DNA of 64,000 nucleotides, from assembly GCF_021266465.1 (NCBI RefSeq), contig NZ_CP089848.1, positions 682,001 through 746,000 on the forward strand, in the 5' to 3' direction. Under the pieces are notes generated by a model. That model had not been told where the DNA came from and ran no database searches. It saw only the letters and a list, made by a program, of their open reading frames with translations. This DNA comes from Paralcaligenes sp. KSB-10. Its GTDB lineage: Bacteria; Pseudomonadota; Gammaproteobacteria; Burkholderiales; Burkholderiaceae_B. Positions 35,551-45,416 of this stretch are shown here, one piece after another. The first letter of the stretch is position 1. The number at the start of each line of letters is the position of its first letter. The translations under genes and the position numbers were made by a program.

Positions 35551-36858
35551 CTATTCAAAGACCGCAATGGACTCCACGTGCCCGGTATGCGGAAACATAT
35601 TGATCACGCCAGCGGCTTGCAAACGATAGCCGCCTTCGTGAACCAGTATGCCGGCATCGCGAGCCAGCGTGGCCGGATTACAGGAGACATAGACAATCTT
35701 TCGAGGGCGTTCCGGCAAAGTTAACGCCGCCAGGGCGCGAGCCACCGCTTCGGCGCCATCGCGAGGCGGATCGATCAGGATACGTTCGAAATGTCCCTGG
35801 TCGCGCAGCCATTGCACATCCACTTCGAACAAATTCAGGGTAGCGAACCGCACACGGGAAGCCAGGCCGTTGTGTTCGGCCCCCGCCTGCGCCCTTTCCG
35901 TCAGAGTCTTGCTGCCCTCCACCCCGACGACCTCGCGAGCCCGCGTGGCCAGAGGCAGGCTGAAATTGCCCAGGCCGCAAAACAGATCTGCCACCCGATC
36001 CGTAACCTGGGGTTCGAGCAGGGTCAACGCCCGGGAAATCAGTGTGCGATTGATGGCATCGTTGACCTGGGTAAAATCGGCCGGCCGGTACAGCATGCGC
36101 AAACCGAACTCGGGTAAGGAATAAGCCAGCTTGTCTGCGTCATCGGGATCCAGGGGATGTATGGTTTCGGGTCCCTTCGATTGCAGCCACCACGATACCC
36201 GATGCTGGGCGCCAAATTCCCTGAGCTTGTCGATATCGGCCGCCGTCAATGCCTCCATGTGCCGCAACAGCAGGGCCGTAGTCTTGTCTCCTACCGACAC
36301 TTCGATTTGCGGCAAACGGTTGGGAGTGGACATCGATCCGATCAAGCCGCGCAAAGGCCACAGCAAATCGGATACATGAGGTGGCAGGACCAGGCAATCC
36401 TTCATATCGGCGACATAACTGCTGCGGCGCTCGCGAAACCCCACCAGCACCCCGCCTTTCTTGGCCACCACGCGTATCGACAGGCGGGCGCGATGGCGAT
36501 AGCCCCAGGTCGGGCCATGCAAAGGCGGCAGCATGCACGCTGGCTTCAATTTGCCTATATGCCACAGAGTATCTTCAAGAACACGCTGCTTGATGGCCAC
36601 TTGTGCCGCGGGTTCCAGATGCTGCATCGCACAGCCACCGCAGATGCCGAAATTTGGACACGGAGGACTGGTACGCTGCGCCGAAGGCTTCAAAACCCGT
36701 TCCAGCCGGGCCGTGTCGAAAGAGGATTTCCGTTTGACAATATGAGCGCTGACCCGTTCTGAGGGCAGCGCCCCATCCACAAACACAACCTTCCCGTCGC
36801 GGCGGGCTACGCCGCGAGCTTCGAGATCCAGCGACTCGATAGCGAATACTTCTGACAT
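35551..36858 (-). CDS. rlmD: 23S rRNA (uracil(1939)-C5)-methyltransferase
   Basis: A 435-residue RlmD/RumA-type enzyme. A TRAM-like start ([27 protein letters not shown]) is followed by the Fe-S cysteines in [17 protein letters not shown], the SAM pocket [25 protein letters not shown], and the catalytic Cys in [14 protein letters not shown]. It makes m5U1939 in 23S rRNA. Start is the ATG at 36858. Confidence 0.96.
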   Translation of the reverse strand: MSEVFAIESLDLEARGVARRDGKVVFVDGALPSERVSAHIVKRKSSFDTARLERVLKPSAQRTSPPCPNFGICGGCAMQHLEPAAQVAIKQRVLEDTLWHIGKLKPACMLPPLHGPTWGYRHRARLSIRVVAKKGGVLVGFRERRSSYVADMKDCLVLPPHVSDLLWPLRGLIGSMSTPNRLPQIEVSVGDKTTALLLRHMEALTAADIDKLREFGAQHRVSWWLQSKGPETIHPLDPDDADKLAYSLPEFGLRMLYRPADFTQVNDAINRTLISRALTLLEPQVTDRVADLFCGLGNFSLPLATRAREVVGVEGSKTLTERAQAGAEHNGLASRVRFATLNLFEVDVQWLRDQGHFERILIDPPRDGAEAVARALAALTLPERPRKIVYVSCNPATLARDAGILVHEGGYRLQAAGVINMFPHTGHVESIAVFE

Positions 36859-36975
36859 GATGATTCGGACATCCTAAAACACGTAGGTCCGAATTTTACA
36901 GTCTTCGGCTGCGCTGGCGCCGCCATGCCCGGCGTCCGTCGGTGAAACACGAACGCGGGCGATGGATTGCTTCAA

Positions 36976-37599
36976 TCAGGAAGCGGCTTTCACAGGAGCG
37001 GAAGCATGCTCGTCGGAGTCGTGATGCTGACGGTGATGACGTCCCTCATGCTTGTAGTGCTTGTCTGCCCTTTCTTTCAGGTAAGCAGCCACTTTCTGTT
37101 GCTGCGCGCTATCCAGGGAATCCCAGACCGCCAGCCATTTCTGAGTGATCTGCTGGCGCTCGCCCTGTGCTTTCTGGACAACAGCGTCCATTGCCTGTTG
37201 AGCAGCGTGGGGGTCGACCTTGCCGGCATCCAGCTGCGCCTTTTTCTCCTGTCTGGCCGATTTCATGGCATCCCACCGGGCATGCCGCAGCGCTTTCTGG
37301 GCCGATTGGGCATCTTCCAGCAGCTTGGCCTGATTTGCGTTCAATGCAAGGGAGGTCACAAGTTTCTGCTTGACCGGGCCATAGCCGGGAATCCACATGG
37401 CCATATCCTTGTCGTGATGATGCCTGCCCATCCGTGGAGAATGGGTCGAAGGAGTTTGGGGAGCGGCAGCTTGCCCGCTAGCCACTTGCGCCGCGCTATC
37501 GGGCGTGGCGGGAGTGGCTGCCATCGCAGCCCCTTGCAAGGCAAGCGCCGCCGCCAGGGCCGCAAACTTGGCTAGTACGGGTGTTTTGGAGTATTGCAT
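36976..37599 (-). CDS. Periplasmic His-rich Spy/CpxP-like protein
   Basis: A 207-residue exported protein. The signal peptide (FAALAAALALQGAAMAAT) is followed by a Thr/Pro/Gln-rich linker, a HHHDKD patch, a mostly helical charged middle with LTXXQ-like repeats (LALNANQAKLLEDAQSAQKAL, WDSLDSAQQQKVAAYLKERADKH) and a His-rich tail (HYKHEGRHHRQHHDSDEH). The helical part resembles LTXXQ-motif Spy/CpxP chaperones. Histidine clusters at both ends suggest metal binding (Ni, Cu or Zn), which is inference. No two-component system is adjacent. Confidence 0.75.
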   Translation of the reverse strand: MQYSKTPVLAKFAALAAALALQGAAMAATPATPDSAAQVASGQAAAPQTPSTHSPRMGRHHHDKDMAMWIPGYGPVKQKLVTSLALNANQAKLLEDAQSAQKALRHARWDAMKSARQEKKAQLDAGKVDPHAAQQAMDAVVQKAQGERQQITQKWLAVWDSLDSAQQQKVAAYLKERADKHYKHEGRHHRQHHDSDEHASAPVKAAS

Positions 37600-37719
37600 A
37601 ATGGTCCGTCCTTGAATGAGGAGTCGCCATTGTCTGCCCGAAGCGGTTTCCGATCTGTTTCAGCCCGGACCAATCGTTTTCAATTGATTTCAGGGCAGCC
37701 CGTACAAAGGCAATACAAG

Positions 37720-38499
37720 CTACGGTGCATCCCACGCGGCCAGGTATTCCTTCCAATGCGGCGCCTGGCTTGCCTCGAGCGTGTCGCGTACCAGGCGGAC
37801 CTCGGAATCGTAGGCGGCTTTGTCGAGCTCGCCTCTCATGAAGCGAAAACGGCAATAAACCAGCCAGGTATTGACCACATCGGTTTCACAATACGCACGA
37901 ACTTCGCCGGCCTGGCCGTTGGACCAGGCTTTCCAAACCTGGCTGCCGTCCATGCCCAGCTTCCCGGGAAAGCCGCAAAGCTTGGCCAGGTCGTCCAGTG
38001 GCGCATTGGCCCGACCGTTATACTTGGCCAGCAGATCCATGAGATCGATATGGCGGTTGTGGTAGCGACTAATGTAATTGTTATATTTGAAGTCGCGATC
38101 GTCGTCGCCCATGTCCCAGTACCGTGGCGCCTGGACGGCATGAATAAGACTGCGGTAATGCAAGACCGGCAAATCGAAGCCCGAGCCGTTCCAACTGATC
38201 AGTCGCGGGGTATAACGCTCTATGGTTTTAAAAAAACCCGAAATCAGTGTTGCCTCGGGGTCGTCGGCATTGCCCAGGGTTTTTACCCGAAATCCCTGAT
38301 CGTCCCGGAATACGCAGCCGACCACCGCGACCTGCTGCAGATGCAAAGGCAGGAAGTCGTTGCCGTGGCTTTCCCGGCGAGCCGCCAGCGCCGCTTCTAT
38401 GACCTCCGCGTCGTTCATTTCCGGCTCGTAATGATTCAGACGACGCAGCCCTGCCGCGTCGGGTATCGTTTCAAGATCGAAAACAAGCGTGGGAATCAT
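37720..38499 (-). CDS. Predicted 3'-5' exonuclease, PolB-like DEDDy family
   Basis: A 259-residue protein with exonuclease motif I LVFDLETIPD, motif II ISWNGSGFDLPVL and motif III YCETDVVNTWLVY (Tyr four residues before Asp, DEDDy). It belongs to the family of stand-alone predicted polymerase-B-like 3'-5' exonucleases. Its ATG overlaps the nlpD stop, so it is the last gene of the surE-pcm-nlpD operon, a place where many betaproteobacteria carry rpoS instead. The substrate is unknown. Confidence 0.88.
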   Translation of the reverse strand: MIPTLVFDLETIPDAAGLRRLNHYEPEMNDAEVIEAALAARRESHGNDFLPLHLQQVAVVGCVFRDDQGFRVKTLGNADDPEATLISGFFKTIERYTPRLISWNGSGFDLPVLHYRSLIHAVQAPRYWDMGDDDRDFKYNNYISRYHNRHIDLMDLLAKYNGRANAPLDDLAKLCGFPGKLGMDGSQVWKAWSNGQAGEVRAYCETDVVNTWLVYCRFRFMRGELDKAAYDSEVRLVRDTLEASQAPHWKEYLAAWDAP

Positions 38500-39302
38500 C
38501 GCGCAGGCAAATACGACATAGGATTGACCGGAGTGCCGCGACGCCGTATTTCAAAATGCAAACGCGGCGACGTGGTATCGGTTTGACCGATGGTGGCAAT
38601 CTTGGCGCCCCGATGCACCTGCTGGCCCGTCTTTACCAGCAGCGTTTGATTATGGGCATACGCAGTGATGAATCCGTTGCTGTGGCCCAGCAGGATCAGG
38701 TTGCCCAACCCCCGCACGCCATTGCCCGCATACATGACCTTGCCGTCGGCCGCCGCATGAACCGGTTCGCCCGGGGCTCCCGAGATGTCTATGCCCTTGG
38801 TCGTGGCGTTGAAGCCCTGAATGATGCGGCCCGACGCAGGCCAGGCCCATTGAATCAGGGCGGCATCACTGGCCTTCTCGGCGGGAGCCGCTTCGGCGGG
38901 AGCGGGAGGAGCAATCGGAACCGGGGTTGCGTTGCCGCCAGAGGGCGCTGGCGATGGAGCTGAACCACCTGAACCGCTCAGATGCAGCGTCTGCCCAACC
39001 CTTAGCTGGCTGGGATCGCTGATGTGATTCAAGCGAGTCAGGGTTGCCACATCGACATTGTTAGCCTGGGCAATTTTGTAAAGCGTGTCGCCAGGCTTGA
39101 CGACGTAAGTACCACCGGTGGCAACGCTGCTGGCGGAGGTTCCGCCCGATAGATCGGCTACCGGCGCGTGAGTCGACCTGGAGGCGCAACCCGCCATGAT
39201 GGATGTAGCCGCCGCAACAGCAGCGATCAATAAATAGCGAGACGTGCGTTTAGGCTGTTCGAATGCCGATTTGGCGATAGGCTGGGACGTCCCTGCTGGC
39301 AT
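38496..39302 (-). CDS. nlpD: NlpD-like lipoprotein with LysM and degenerate LytM domain
   Basis: A 268-residue lipoprotein: signal with a MAGC lipobox (Cys at about residue 39), LysM (TYVVKPGDTLYKIAQANN...LRVGQTLHL, about residues 62-106), a Pro/Ala linker and a C-terminal LytM domain. The HxxxD zinc motif of active M23 peptidases reads KGIDIS here, while SPRLHFEIRR remains, so it is probably an amidase activator like NlpD rather than a hydrolase. Start is the ATG at 39302 with AGGAGAG upstream. Confidence 0.92.
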   Translation of the reverse strand: MPAGTSQPIAKSAFEQPKRTSRYLLIAAVAAATSIMAGCASRSTHAPVADLSGGTSASSVATGGTYVVKPGDTLYKIAQANNVDVATLTRLNHISDPSQLRVGQTLHLSGSGGSAPSPAPSGGNATPVPIAPPAPAEAAPAEKASDAALIQWAWPASGRIIQGFNATTKGIDISGAPGEPVHAAADGKVMYAGNGVRGLGNLILLGHSNGFITAYAHNQTLLVKTGQQVHRGAKIATIGQTDTTSPRLHFEIRRRGTPVNPMSYLPAR

Positions 39303-39319
39303 ATAACTCTCCTGATGAC

Positions 39320-40135
39320 TTATGACTGTATTCCTGCCCTGAGAGGTACGAAACGCACAGACTCCAGTTCTTCGCGGTGCCACGTTGTGGAACCGGTTCG
39401 TTCAACCAGAATCAGGCGTTGCGCCGAGGATCCTTCCGGGGCAATCAAGCGACCCCCAACTGCCAACTGTTCAAGCAGGGCAAGGGGAATTTTAATACCT
39501 GCGGCGGCCACGACAATCGCATCGAAGGGCGCGACGCCGGGCAAGCCCAGCATGCCGTCTCCGTACGAAAGCCGAACCCGTGTGATGAGTTTAAGCGTTC
39601 TGAGATGATTGCGCGCCAGCTCATACAGCCCACGAATGCGTTCGATGCTGTGTACCTCCTTGACGAACTGCGCCAGTACGGCAGCCTGATAACCGCATCC
39701 GGAGCCCACTTCGAGAACCTTGACCGGCAAGCGATTTTCGCATACGGCTGAAATCATGCGGGCAACTATCCAGGGTTGAGAAATCGTCTGGCCATGTCCT
39801 ATCGGCAGCGCGGCATCTTCGTACGCGCGACTGGCCAGGCCTTCATCGACAAACAGATGACGAGGCACCGCCATCATGGCATCGAGCACACGTTCGTCCT
39901 GAATACCCTGGTTGCGCAGACGCTGGATCATCATGCCACGCGAGCGCTCCGAGTTCAAACCCAAATTGACAATCGTTGACGTATTGGCCGCATCGGGCAC
40001 CCGTGGCATAACGGAGCCGGATGAAGAAATACGGGTGTTGCTATTGGATGCAGAAAATCCCCGCCCCAGGCTGGAACGGCCAAAACGGTTATGAGTGCCC
40101 GTCGCGAACGGGAATGGATTTACTGGTTTGCGCAT
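39320..40135 (-). CDS. pcm: Protein-L-isoaspartate O-methyltransferase
   Basis: A 271-residue protein. An N-terminal Ser/Arg-rich extension of about 60 residues precedes the PCMT domain: [65 protein letters not shown] and [10 protein letters not shown]. It methylates damaged isoaspartyl residues for protein repair. It overlaps surE by 16 bp and precedes nlpD by 17 bp. The extension is longer than in E. coli Pcm and could mean a later true start, for example at [10 protein letters not shown]. Confidence 0.94.
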   Translation of the reverse strand: MRKPVNPFPFATGTHNRFGRSSLGRGFSASNSNTRISSSGSVMPRVPDAANTSTIVNLGLNSERSRGMMIQRLRNQGIQDERVLDAMMAVPRHLFVDEGLASRAYEDAALPIGHGQTISQPWIVARMISAVCENRLPVKVLEVGSGCGYQAAVLAQFVKEVHSIERIRGLYELARNHLRTLKLITRVRLSYGDGMLGLPGVAPFDAIVVAAAGIKIPLALLEQLAVGGRLIAPEGSSAQRLILVERTGSTTWHREELESVRFVPLRAGIQS

Positions 40136-40878
40136 AATGAATCCGCCCAGATTTTCACATCGCGCAATTGTTCATAATCGGTCAAATCGAGCCGCAAGGG
40201 TGTAACCGATACGGCATTTTGTTCGATTGCGCCAAAATCCGTATCGGCGGCCGAATCGGACACATTGCCGACGGGGCCTATCCAATATACCGGATCGCCA
40301 TAAGGCGTGCTGCTCTTGACCACAGGCTCCGATGGATGGCGCTTACCCAGACGCGTCACGTGTATGCCTTGCAGCGCCGCCATAGGCACCGCGGGTATAT
40401 TGACGTTGAGCAGCACGTTTTGCTTCAGGGGCTGGGCCAACTGCTGCTCGACCACTTGCCGGGCAATCCCGCCCGCGGTATCGAGATGCTCCCAGCCTTT
40501 CTTTGCCAGCGAAAAGGCGATCGAGGATATCCCGAACAGAAACCCTTCAGTCGCCGCGGCAACGGTACCCGAATACAAGGTATCGTCACCCATATTGGCC
40601 CCATTGTTGATGCCCGAAACGACCAGATCAGGGCGAAAATCCAGCAGACCGGTCAAGGCAATATGCACGCAATCGGATGGCGTGCCATTAACGAAATAAA
40701 ACCCATTGGGCGCCTGTCGAACCGACAAGGGGCGATTCAGCGTCAGGGAATTGGATGCCCCACTGCAATTGGTTTCCGGCGCCACGACGGTCAGGTCTCC
40801 CAAACCCTTCAGGGCCTGGACCAACGCTTCAAGACCCAAAGCGTTGTAACCATCGTCGTTGGACACCAATATACGCAT
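40120..40878 (-). CDS. surE: 5'/3'-nucleotidase SurE
   Basis: A 252-residue survival protein: [23 protein letters not shown] (metal-binding Asp-Asp), [26 protein letters not shown] and [24 protein letters not shown]. It dephosphorylates nucleoside monophosphates. Start is the ATG at 40878 with AAGG nearby; an upstream extension would run into the divergent plsY region. First gene of the surE-pcm-nlpD-exonuclease operon. Confidence 0.96.
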   Translation of the reverse strand: MRILVSNDDGYNALGLEALVQALKGLGDLTVVAPETNCSGASNSLTLNRPLSVRQAPNGFYFVNGTPSDCVHIALTGLLDFRPDLVVSGINNGANMGDDTLYSGTVAAATEGFLFGISSIAFSLAKKGWEHLDTAGGIARQVVEQQLAQPLKQNVLLNVNIPAVPMAALQGIHVTRLGKRHPSEPVVKSSTPYGDPVYWIGPVGNVSDSAADTDFGAIEQNAVSVTPLRLDLTDYEQLRDVKIWADSLCANQ

Positions 40879-40988
40879 TACCTTTCCACAAGAAAACAAA
40901 CGGACCCGTGGATTGTACCCGGTCGTTTTGCCGTTTTGGGTGACGCTCACGGTAGAATCTCGCTGAACCCTTCTGGAGTCCGCATGCC

Positions 40989-41636
40989 ATGTCGTCGATA
41001 AACTCGTCCATTTTGAGTCTGGCCCTGATTTTTCTATCTTATTTGCTCGGATCGATCTCTTTCGCCGTCGCGGTAAGCCGCTGCATGGGCCTGCAAGATC
41101 CCCGTACATTCGGATCGAAGAACCCCGGTGCCACCAACGTGTTGCGGACTGGCAACAAAAAGGCGGCGGCCCTGACCCTGCTGGGCGACATGGCCAAGGG
41201 CTGGCTGGCGGTATGGCTAAGCAGCCTGATCGCCGCGCGATTCCAATTGCCGAGTGCGATCCTGGGTCTGTGCGCCATTGCCGTTTTCATGGGGCATGTC
41301 TACCCCATCTTCCTGAATTTCAAGGGTGGCAAAGGCGTAGCGACCGCGCTGGGCGTGCTGCTGGCTTTGCAACCGTGGCTGGCCGTCGCCACTGTCGCTA
41401 CCTGGCTGATAGTCGCCTATGCCACCCGCTATTCGTCACTGGCGGCCATTTTGGCCGCCATTTTCGCCCCGCTGTATTACCTGTTCGGGGGCGACGTTGC
41501 CTGGGACTTCGACATCGCGATCTGCCTGTCCATCGTGGCCATCAGCGCCATGCTGATTTATCGCCATCAGGCCAATATTGCCCGCCTCATCGCCGGCAAG
41601 GAAAGCCGGATCGGCAAAAAGAAACATCAGGCTTGA
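40989..41636 (+). CDS. plsY: Acyl-phosphate glycerol-3-phosphate acyltransferase
   Basis: A 215-residue membrane protein with about five helices and the three PlsY motifs: [11 protein letters not shown]...[40 protein letters not shown] and a C-terminal [14 protein letters not shown]. It transfers an acyl chain from acyl-phosphate to glycerol-3-phosphate, the first step of phospholipid synthesis. Divergent from surE (110-bp gap), convergent with tsaD. Confidence 0.96.
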   Translation: MSSINSSILSLALIFLSYLLGSISFAVAVSRCMGLQDPRTFGSKNPGATNVLRTGNKKAAALTLLGDMAKGWLAVWLSSLIAARFQLPSAILGLCAIAVFMGHVYPIFLNFKGGKGVATALGVLLALQPWLAVATVATWLIVAYATRYSSLAAILAAIFAPLYYLFGGDVAWDFDIAICLSIVAISAMLIYRHQANIARLIAGKESRIGKKKHQA

Positions 41637-41658
41637 TCCGTCCCGGCATCGGGGTGCA

Positions 41659-42708
41659 TCAGGCCGTTTCGCGCTCGCAAACATCTTGCAGATCCCAGCG
41701 TGGCTTGACCGTAAATGCATGGCTCGTATCGGCAAGGTCGACCAAGCCAGCCCTGACGCGCTGGGCTGCGGCAAAAGCGATCATTGCACCGTTATCGGTA
41801 CACAGATCGAGCGGCGGAAAAAATACCTGGCCACGTCTCGCGGCAAGCGCCGCAAGCAATTGGCGCCGTAAATGACGATTGGCGCCGACCCCTCCGGCCA
41901 CGACCAGATTTTTCAAGCCGGTCTGTTTCAGCGCCTTGAGCGCCTTGGCGGCCAGGACATCGACAATGGCCGCCTCGGTCGAGGCGGCCAGATTGGCACG
42001 CTGTTGCGCAGACAGGCTGCCACTTTCCTTTTCCAGATGCCTCAGGCGTGTCAAAACGGCTGTTTTCAACCCACTGAAGCTGAAATCCAGATCATGGCTA
42101 TGCAGCTTGGGGCGCGGCAAATCGTAACTGGACGGATCGCCCTGTTCGGCCAGTTGTGACAAGGCAGGCCCGCCAGGATAGCCAAGTCCCATCAATTTAG
42201 CTGTTTTGTCGAATGCCTCGCCGGCCGCATCGTCCAGCGTTTCCCCCAGCAATTCGTAATCACCTACACCGTCCACCCTCATCAACTGCGTATGGCCGCC
42301 GGACACCAGCAAGGCAACAAAGGGAAAATCCGGCCGGGGACTGGCAAGCAGGGGCGACAACAGGTGCCCTTCCAGATGATGGATGGGAATCGCCGGCAAG
42401 CCGCGGGCCCAGGCGAAGGATTGAGCCACACTTGCCCCAACCAGCAAGGCTCCGGCAAGCCCTGGGCCCGCCGTGTAGGCAATGGCGCCGATATCGCCGA
42501 AGGACAAGCCGGCTTTTTGCAAGACCTCGGTGGTCAGCGGCAAGACTCGCCGAATGTGGTCTCGCGAAGCCAATTCGGGCACTACGCCGCCGTATTCCTG
42601 ATGCATGGCGATCTGGCTGTGCAGGGCGTGGGCAAGTAAACCGCGTTCGGTGCAAACGGCCGCCACACCGGTTTCATCGCAGGAACTTTCAAAACCAAGA
42701 ATAATCAT
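41659..42708 (-). CDS. tsaD: tRNA N6-adenosine threonylcarbamoyltransferase
   Basis: A 349-residue protein starting [18 protein letters not shown], with metal ligands in [52 protein letters not shown] and a C-terminal [14 protein letters not shown] and [15 protein letters not shown]. With TsaB, TsaC and TsaE it forms t6A37 in tRNAs reading ANN codons. Start is the ATG at 42708, since the family begins with this motif; divergent from the purine permease. Confidence 0.97.
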   Translation of the reverse strand: MIILGFESSCDETGVAAVCTERGLLAHALHSQIAMHQEYGGVVPELASRDHIRRVLPLTTEVLQKAGLSFGDIGAIAYTAGPGLAGALLVGASVAQSFAWARGLPAIPIHHLEGHLLSPLLASPRPDFPFVALLVSGGHTQLMRVDGVGDYELLGETLDDAAGEAFDKTAKLMGLGYPGGPALSQLAEQGDPSSYDLPRPKLHSHDLDFSFSGLKTAVLTRLRHLEKESGSLSAQQRANLAASTEAAIVDVLAAKALKALKQTGLKNLVVAGGVGANRHLRRQLLAALAARRGQVFFPPLDLCTDNGAMIAFAAAQRVRAGLVDLADTSHAFTVKPRWDLQDVCERETA

Positions 42709-42808
42709 GATGCATAAGTGTACAACCAGAGCAAAAACCGACTTAGAATTGCGTTCAGCCAACTTTTTTCTATCAACAACTAACAAATAGCCTATTCGGG
42801 GAAAACGA

Positions 42809-44101
42809 ATGCTGGAAAAATACTTCAAGCTGGACGAGCACGACACATCGGTGCGCACCGAAATTCTGGCGGGCATTACCACCTTCCTGACCATGTCCTA
42901 CATTATTTTTGTAAACCCCGAAATCCTCTCGGGCACAGGCATGGACAAAAGCGCGGTTTTTGTGGCCACCTGCCTGGCGGCGTCGCTGGGCACGCTTATC
43001 ATGGCGTTCGTCGCGAACTGGCCCATTGGCATGGCGCCCGGCATGGGCCTGAACGCATTTTTCGCATTTACCGTAGTGGGAGCCATGGGTTACAGCTGGC
43101 AACAGGCTCTGGGCGCGGTGTTTATTTCAGGCGCAATATTTGTCATTCTGACCGTCACCGGCATACGGTCGTGGCTGGTCGACGGCATACCCAAATCCTT
43201 GCGGTCGGCCATAGCGGCCGGCATAGGGCTGTTCCTGGCCATTATTGCCTTGAGCAGCGCAGGCATAGTTATCGCCAATCCCGCGACCAAAGTCGGCCTG
43301 GGCAACCTGACCTCTGCACCCGCTCTGTTTGCGATTCTTGGATTTTTCATCATTGCCGCCCTGGATACGCTCAAGGTTCGCGGCGCCATCCTCATCGGCA
43401 TACTGATCATTACCATCCTGTCGATGCTGACCGGCAACAACCAGTTTCATGGGGTATTTTCGATGCCGCCAAGCCTGGCGCCCACCTTCTTCCAACTGGA
43501 TATCATGGGGGCCCTGCACACCGGCTTCGTTCATGTCATTTTGGTATTCGTGCTGGTTGAAGTATTTGATGCCACCGGCACCATGATAGGCGTGGCCAAG
43601 CGGGCCGGCCTGGTCCAGGAAGGCAAACCCAATCGCCTGGGCCGCGCCCTGTTCGCCGACAGTACCGCCATCGTGGCCGGGTCCTTCCTGGGCACCAGCA
43701 GCACCACAGCCTACATTGAAAGCGCCTCGGGCGTGCAGGCTGGCGGCCGCACCGGACTGACGGCACTCACCATAGGCATATTGTTTCTGCTTTCGCTGTT
43801 TCTTGCACCGCTTGCCGGTTCGGTACCCGCCTACGCCACAGCACCTGCCTTGCTTTACGTGGCCGGCCTGATGTTGCGCGAACTAACCGAAATCGAATGG
43901 GGCGATATCACCGAAGCCGCTCCGGCGGCCCTGACCGCCATTATCATGCCCTTCACCTACTCGATTGCCAACGGCCTGGCATTTGGTTTTATCAGCTATG
44001 TCGTCCTGAAAGCCGTTACCGGAAAATTCAAGGACATACACCCGGCTGCGCTGCTGGTCGCAGCCCTGTTTGTAATCAAATACGGATTTTTCCCCGGCTA
44101 G
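42809..44101 (+). CDS. NCS2-family purine permease (AzgA/GhxP-like)
   Basis: A 430-residue membrane protein. The start [40 protein letters not shown], the [17 protein letters not shown] segment, [22 protein letters not shown] and [20 protein letters not shown] are diagnostic of the AzgA-like guanine/hypoxanthine/adenine permeases. Import of a purine base by proton symport is the family function. Monocistronic by appearance. Confidence 0.95.
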   Translation: MLEKYFKLDEHDTSVRTEILAGITTFLTMSYIIFVNPEILSGTGMDKSAVFVATCLAASLGTLIMAFVANWPIGMAPGMGLNAFFAFTVVGAMGYSWQQALGAVFISGAIFVILTVTGIRSWLVDGIPKSLRSAIAAGIGLFLAIIALSSAGIVIANPATKVGLGNLTSAPALFAILGFFIIAALDTLKVRGAILIGILIITILSMLTGNNQFHGVFSMPPSLAPTFFQLDIMGALHTGFVHVILVFVLVEVFDATGTMIGVAKRAGLVQEGKPNRLGRALFADSTAIVAGSFLGTSSTTAYIESASGVQAGGRTGLTALTIGILFLLSLFLAPLAGSVPAYATAPALLYVAGLMLRELTEIEWGDITEAAPAALTAIIMPFTYSIANGLAFGFISYVVLKAVTGKFKDIHPAALLVAALFVIKYGFFPG

Positions 44102-44304
44102 GGCGCACACCGGCGCGGGCACGTCCTGCCGCTGCGGCCAAACGCCGTGGCGGCTGGCCAGGCAGGCTTTTCACCGAGCCGGCTGCCGCTATCTATCGGC
44201 ACTATTAGGATTTACCTATTCACCCCATTTAAGGGTAAACAATCACATAAAACACCGAGCAATGGCGCTACACTCTGCGCTTGTTTGCATTACTTTCTTG
44301 ATAG

Positions 44305-44326
44305 GCGGCTCATAAAGCCGCTTTTT
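44305..44326 (+). terminator. Intrinsic terminator immediately upstream of the thioredoxin gene
   Basis: GCGGCT, a 5-nt loop and AGCCGC followed by TTTTT, ending only 14 nt before the thioredoxin ATG at 44341. It could end the purine permease transcript, whose stop is 200 nt upstream. There is, however, no room for a separate thioredoxin promoter after it, so it may act as an attenuator for that gene. Confidence 0.75.
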
Positions 44327-44340
44327 AGTTTGGATTCCCT

Positions 44341-44715
44341 ATGAGTACCATCGATTTAAACAAAGACACCTTTCAAGCAGCAATCCGCGGCAGCCAGCCG
44401 CTCATCGTCGATTTCTGGGCTCCCTGGTGCGGTCCATGCCGCAATTTCGCACCGATTTTCGATGATGCCTCCGACAAGCACGACGACATCACCTTCGCCA
44501 AGGTGAACACCGAAGACCAGCAAGAACTGGCGGCCGGCATGAATATCCGCTCGATACCTACATTAATGGTATTTCGCGAGCAAGTACTGTTGTTCTCGCA
44601 GCCGGGCTCCCTGTCGGCGGGCCAGCTTGACGAACTGATTACCCAGATCAAAGCGATCGACATGGACAAGGTTCATGCCGATATCGCCGAACAGGAAAAA
44701 CAGGAAAGCGCCTAG
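44341..44715 (+). CDS. Thioredoxin-family protein
   Basis: A 124-residue thioredoxin with the active site WAPWCGPCRNF (Cys30 and Cys33), the cis-Pro segment IRSIPTLMVF and the general fold, plus a C-terminal helical extension rich in Glu, Lys and Gln (MDKVHADIAEQEKQESA). No signal peptide, so it is a cytoplasmic dithiol reductant. It is distinct from the classic TrxA by its tail and its FREQVLLFSQPGSL segment. A terminator-like hairpin sits just before its ribosome-binding site. Confidence 0.92.
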   Translation: MSTIDLNKDTFQAAIRGSQPLIVDFWAPWCGPCRNFAPIFDDASDKHDDITFAKVNTEDQQELAAGMNIRSIPTLMVFREQVLLFSQPGSLSAGQLDELITQIKAIDMDKVHADIAEQEKQESA

Positions 44716-44732
44716 CAACAAGCGCGGACAGA

Positions 44733-44800
44733 TGTAGAGGTGGACCTTGTGCCCACCCTCGCCCATCACGGCGGGCAGCCCTGGCAGGGCTGCCCCTACA
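44733..44800. repeat. TGTAG...CTACA palindromic mini-element
   Basis: A 68-bp unit that begins TGTAGAGG and ends CCCCTACA (near-perfect inverted ends). It contains a perfect internal hairpin, GGGCAGCCCT-GGC-AGGGCTGCCC (44773-44795). It fills most of the 80-bp gap between thioredoxin and yigZ, and its right end supplies the TAG stop of yigZ. The pattern resembles widespread short palindromic repeats with CCCCTACA ends. Confidence 0.65.
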
Positions 44801-45404
44801 AATCGACCTGCGGAGTTGGCGCAATTCGCCACTGCCCTTGCCCGCGAGTCAAATTGGCGAACAATTTGCCCAGCGATTGGGCAAGGTCTTGTGGAACGAC
44901 AAGGCGCCATTGCACGCCATTTGCATCGAATATTTCGTTTTCGATGCGAACATGGAAGGCTGGGAAACGCGACTGAATCAGTGCCATCTCCGCAAAAGTG
45001 CAACAGCAATCAATCAGAATTTCGGCAAGCAGTTCGACTCTGTCGGCCAGCCGCAAACACTGAGCGGCTGAGCCTCCGTACGCTCGCATCAGGCCGCCCG
45101 GACCCAGCTTGATGCCCCCGAACCAGCGCGCCACCAGAACCGCCACCCGATCGCACTGCTGCCCTTCGATAGCTTGCAGGATCGGCCGGCCGGCCGTGCC
45201 ACCCGGCTCCCCATCATCGTTGAATCGATATTCGGTGCCGATCCGGTACGCCCAGCAATTGTGGCTTGCCGACGCCACGCGATGCCTTGCGATAAAACTC
45301 AAAGCCTCCGCAGGCGACTGAACCCCCTCGGCAAACACAATGAAACGGCTTTTCCTGATGTCTTCCTGGTACGTTCCCGGTGCGGCAAGCGTATAAAGCA
45401 TCAT
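44796..45404 (-). CDS. yigZ: YigZ/IMPACT-family protein
   Basis: A 202-residue protein: KSRFIVFAEGVQSPAEALSFIARHRVASASHNCWAYRIG, FNDDGEPGGTAGRPILQAIEGQ and VLVARWFGGIKLGPGGLMRAYGGSA are the UPF0029/IMPACT signatures. A DUF1949-like C-terminal domain follows. Eukaryotic IMPACT regulates Gcn2; the bacterial role is unclear. It lies 12 bp after the ABC-F gene, probably in one transcript. Its stop codon is inside the end of a short palindromic element, so its last residues may have been reset by insertion. Confidence 0.92.
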   Translation of the reverse strand: MMLYTLAAPGTYQEDIRKSRFIVFAEGVQSPAEALSFIARHRVASASHNCWAYRIGTEYRFNDDGEPGGTAGRPILQAIEGQQCDRVAVLVARWFGGIKLGPGGLMRAYGGSAAQCLRLADRVELLAEILIDCCCTFAEMALIQSRFPAFHVRIENEIFDANGVQWRLVVPQDLAQSLGKLFANLTRGQGQWRIAPTPQVDL

Positions 45405-45416
45405 GAAAAAAGCGGA

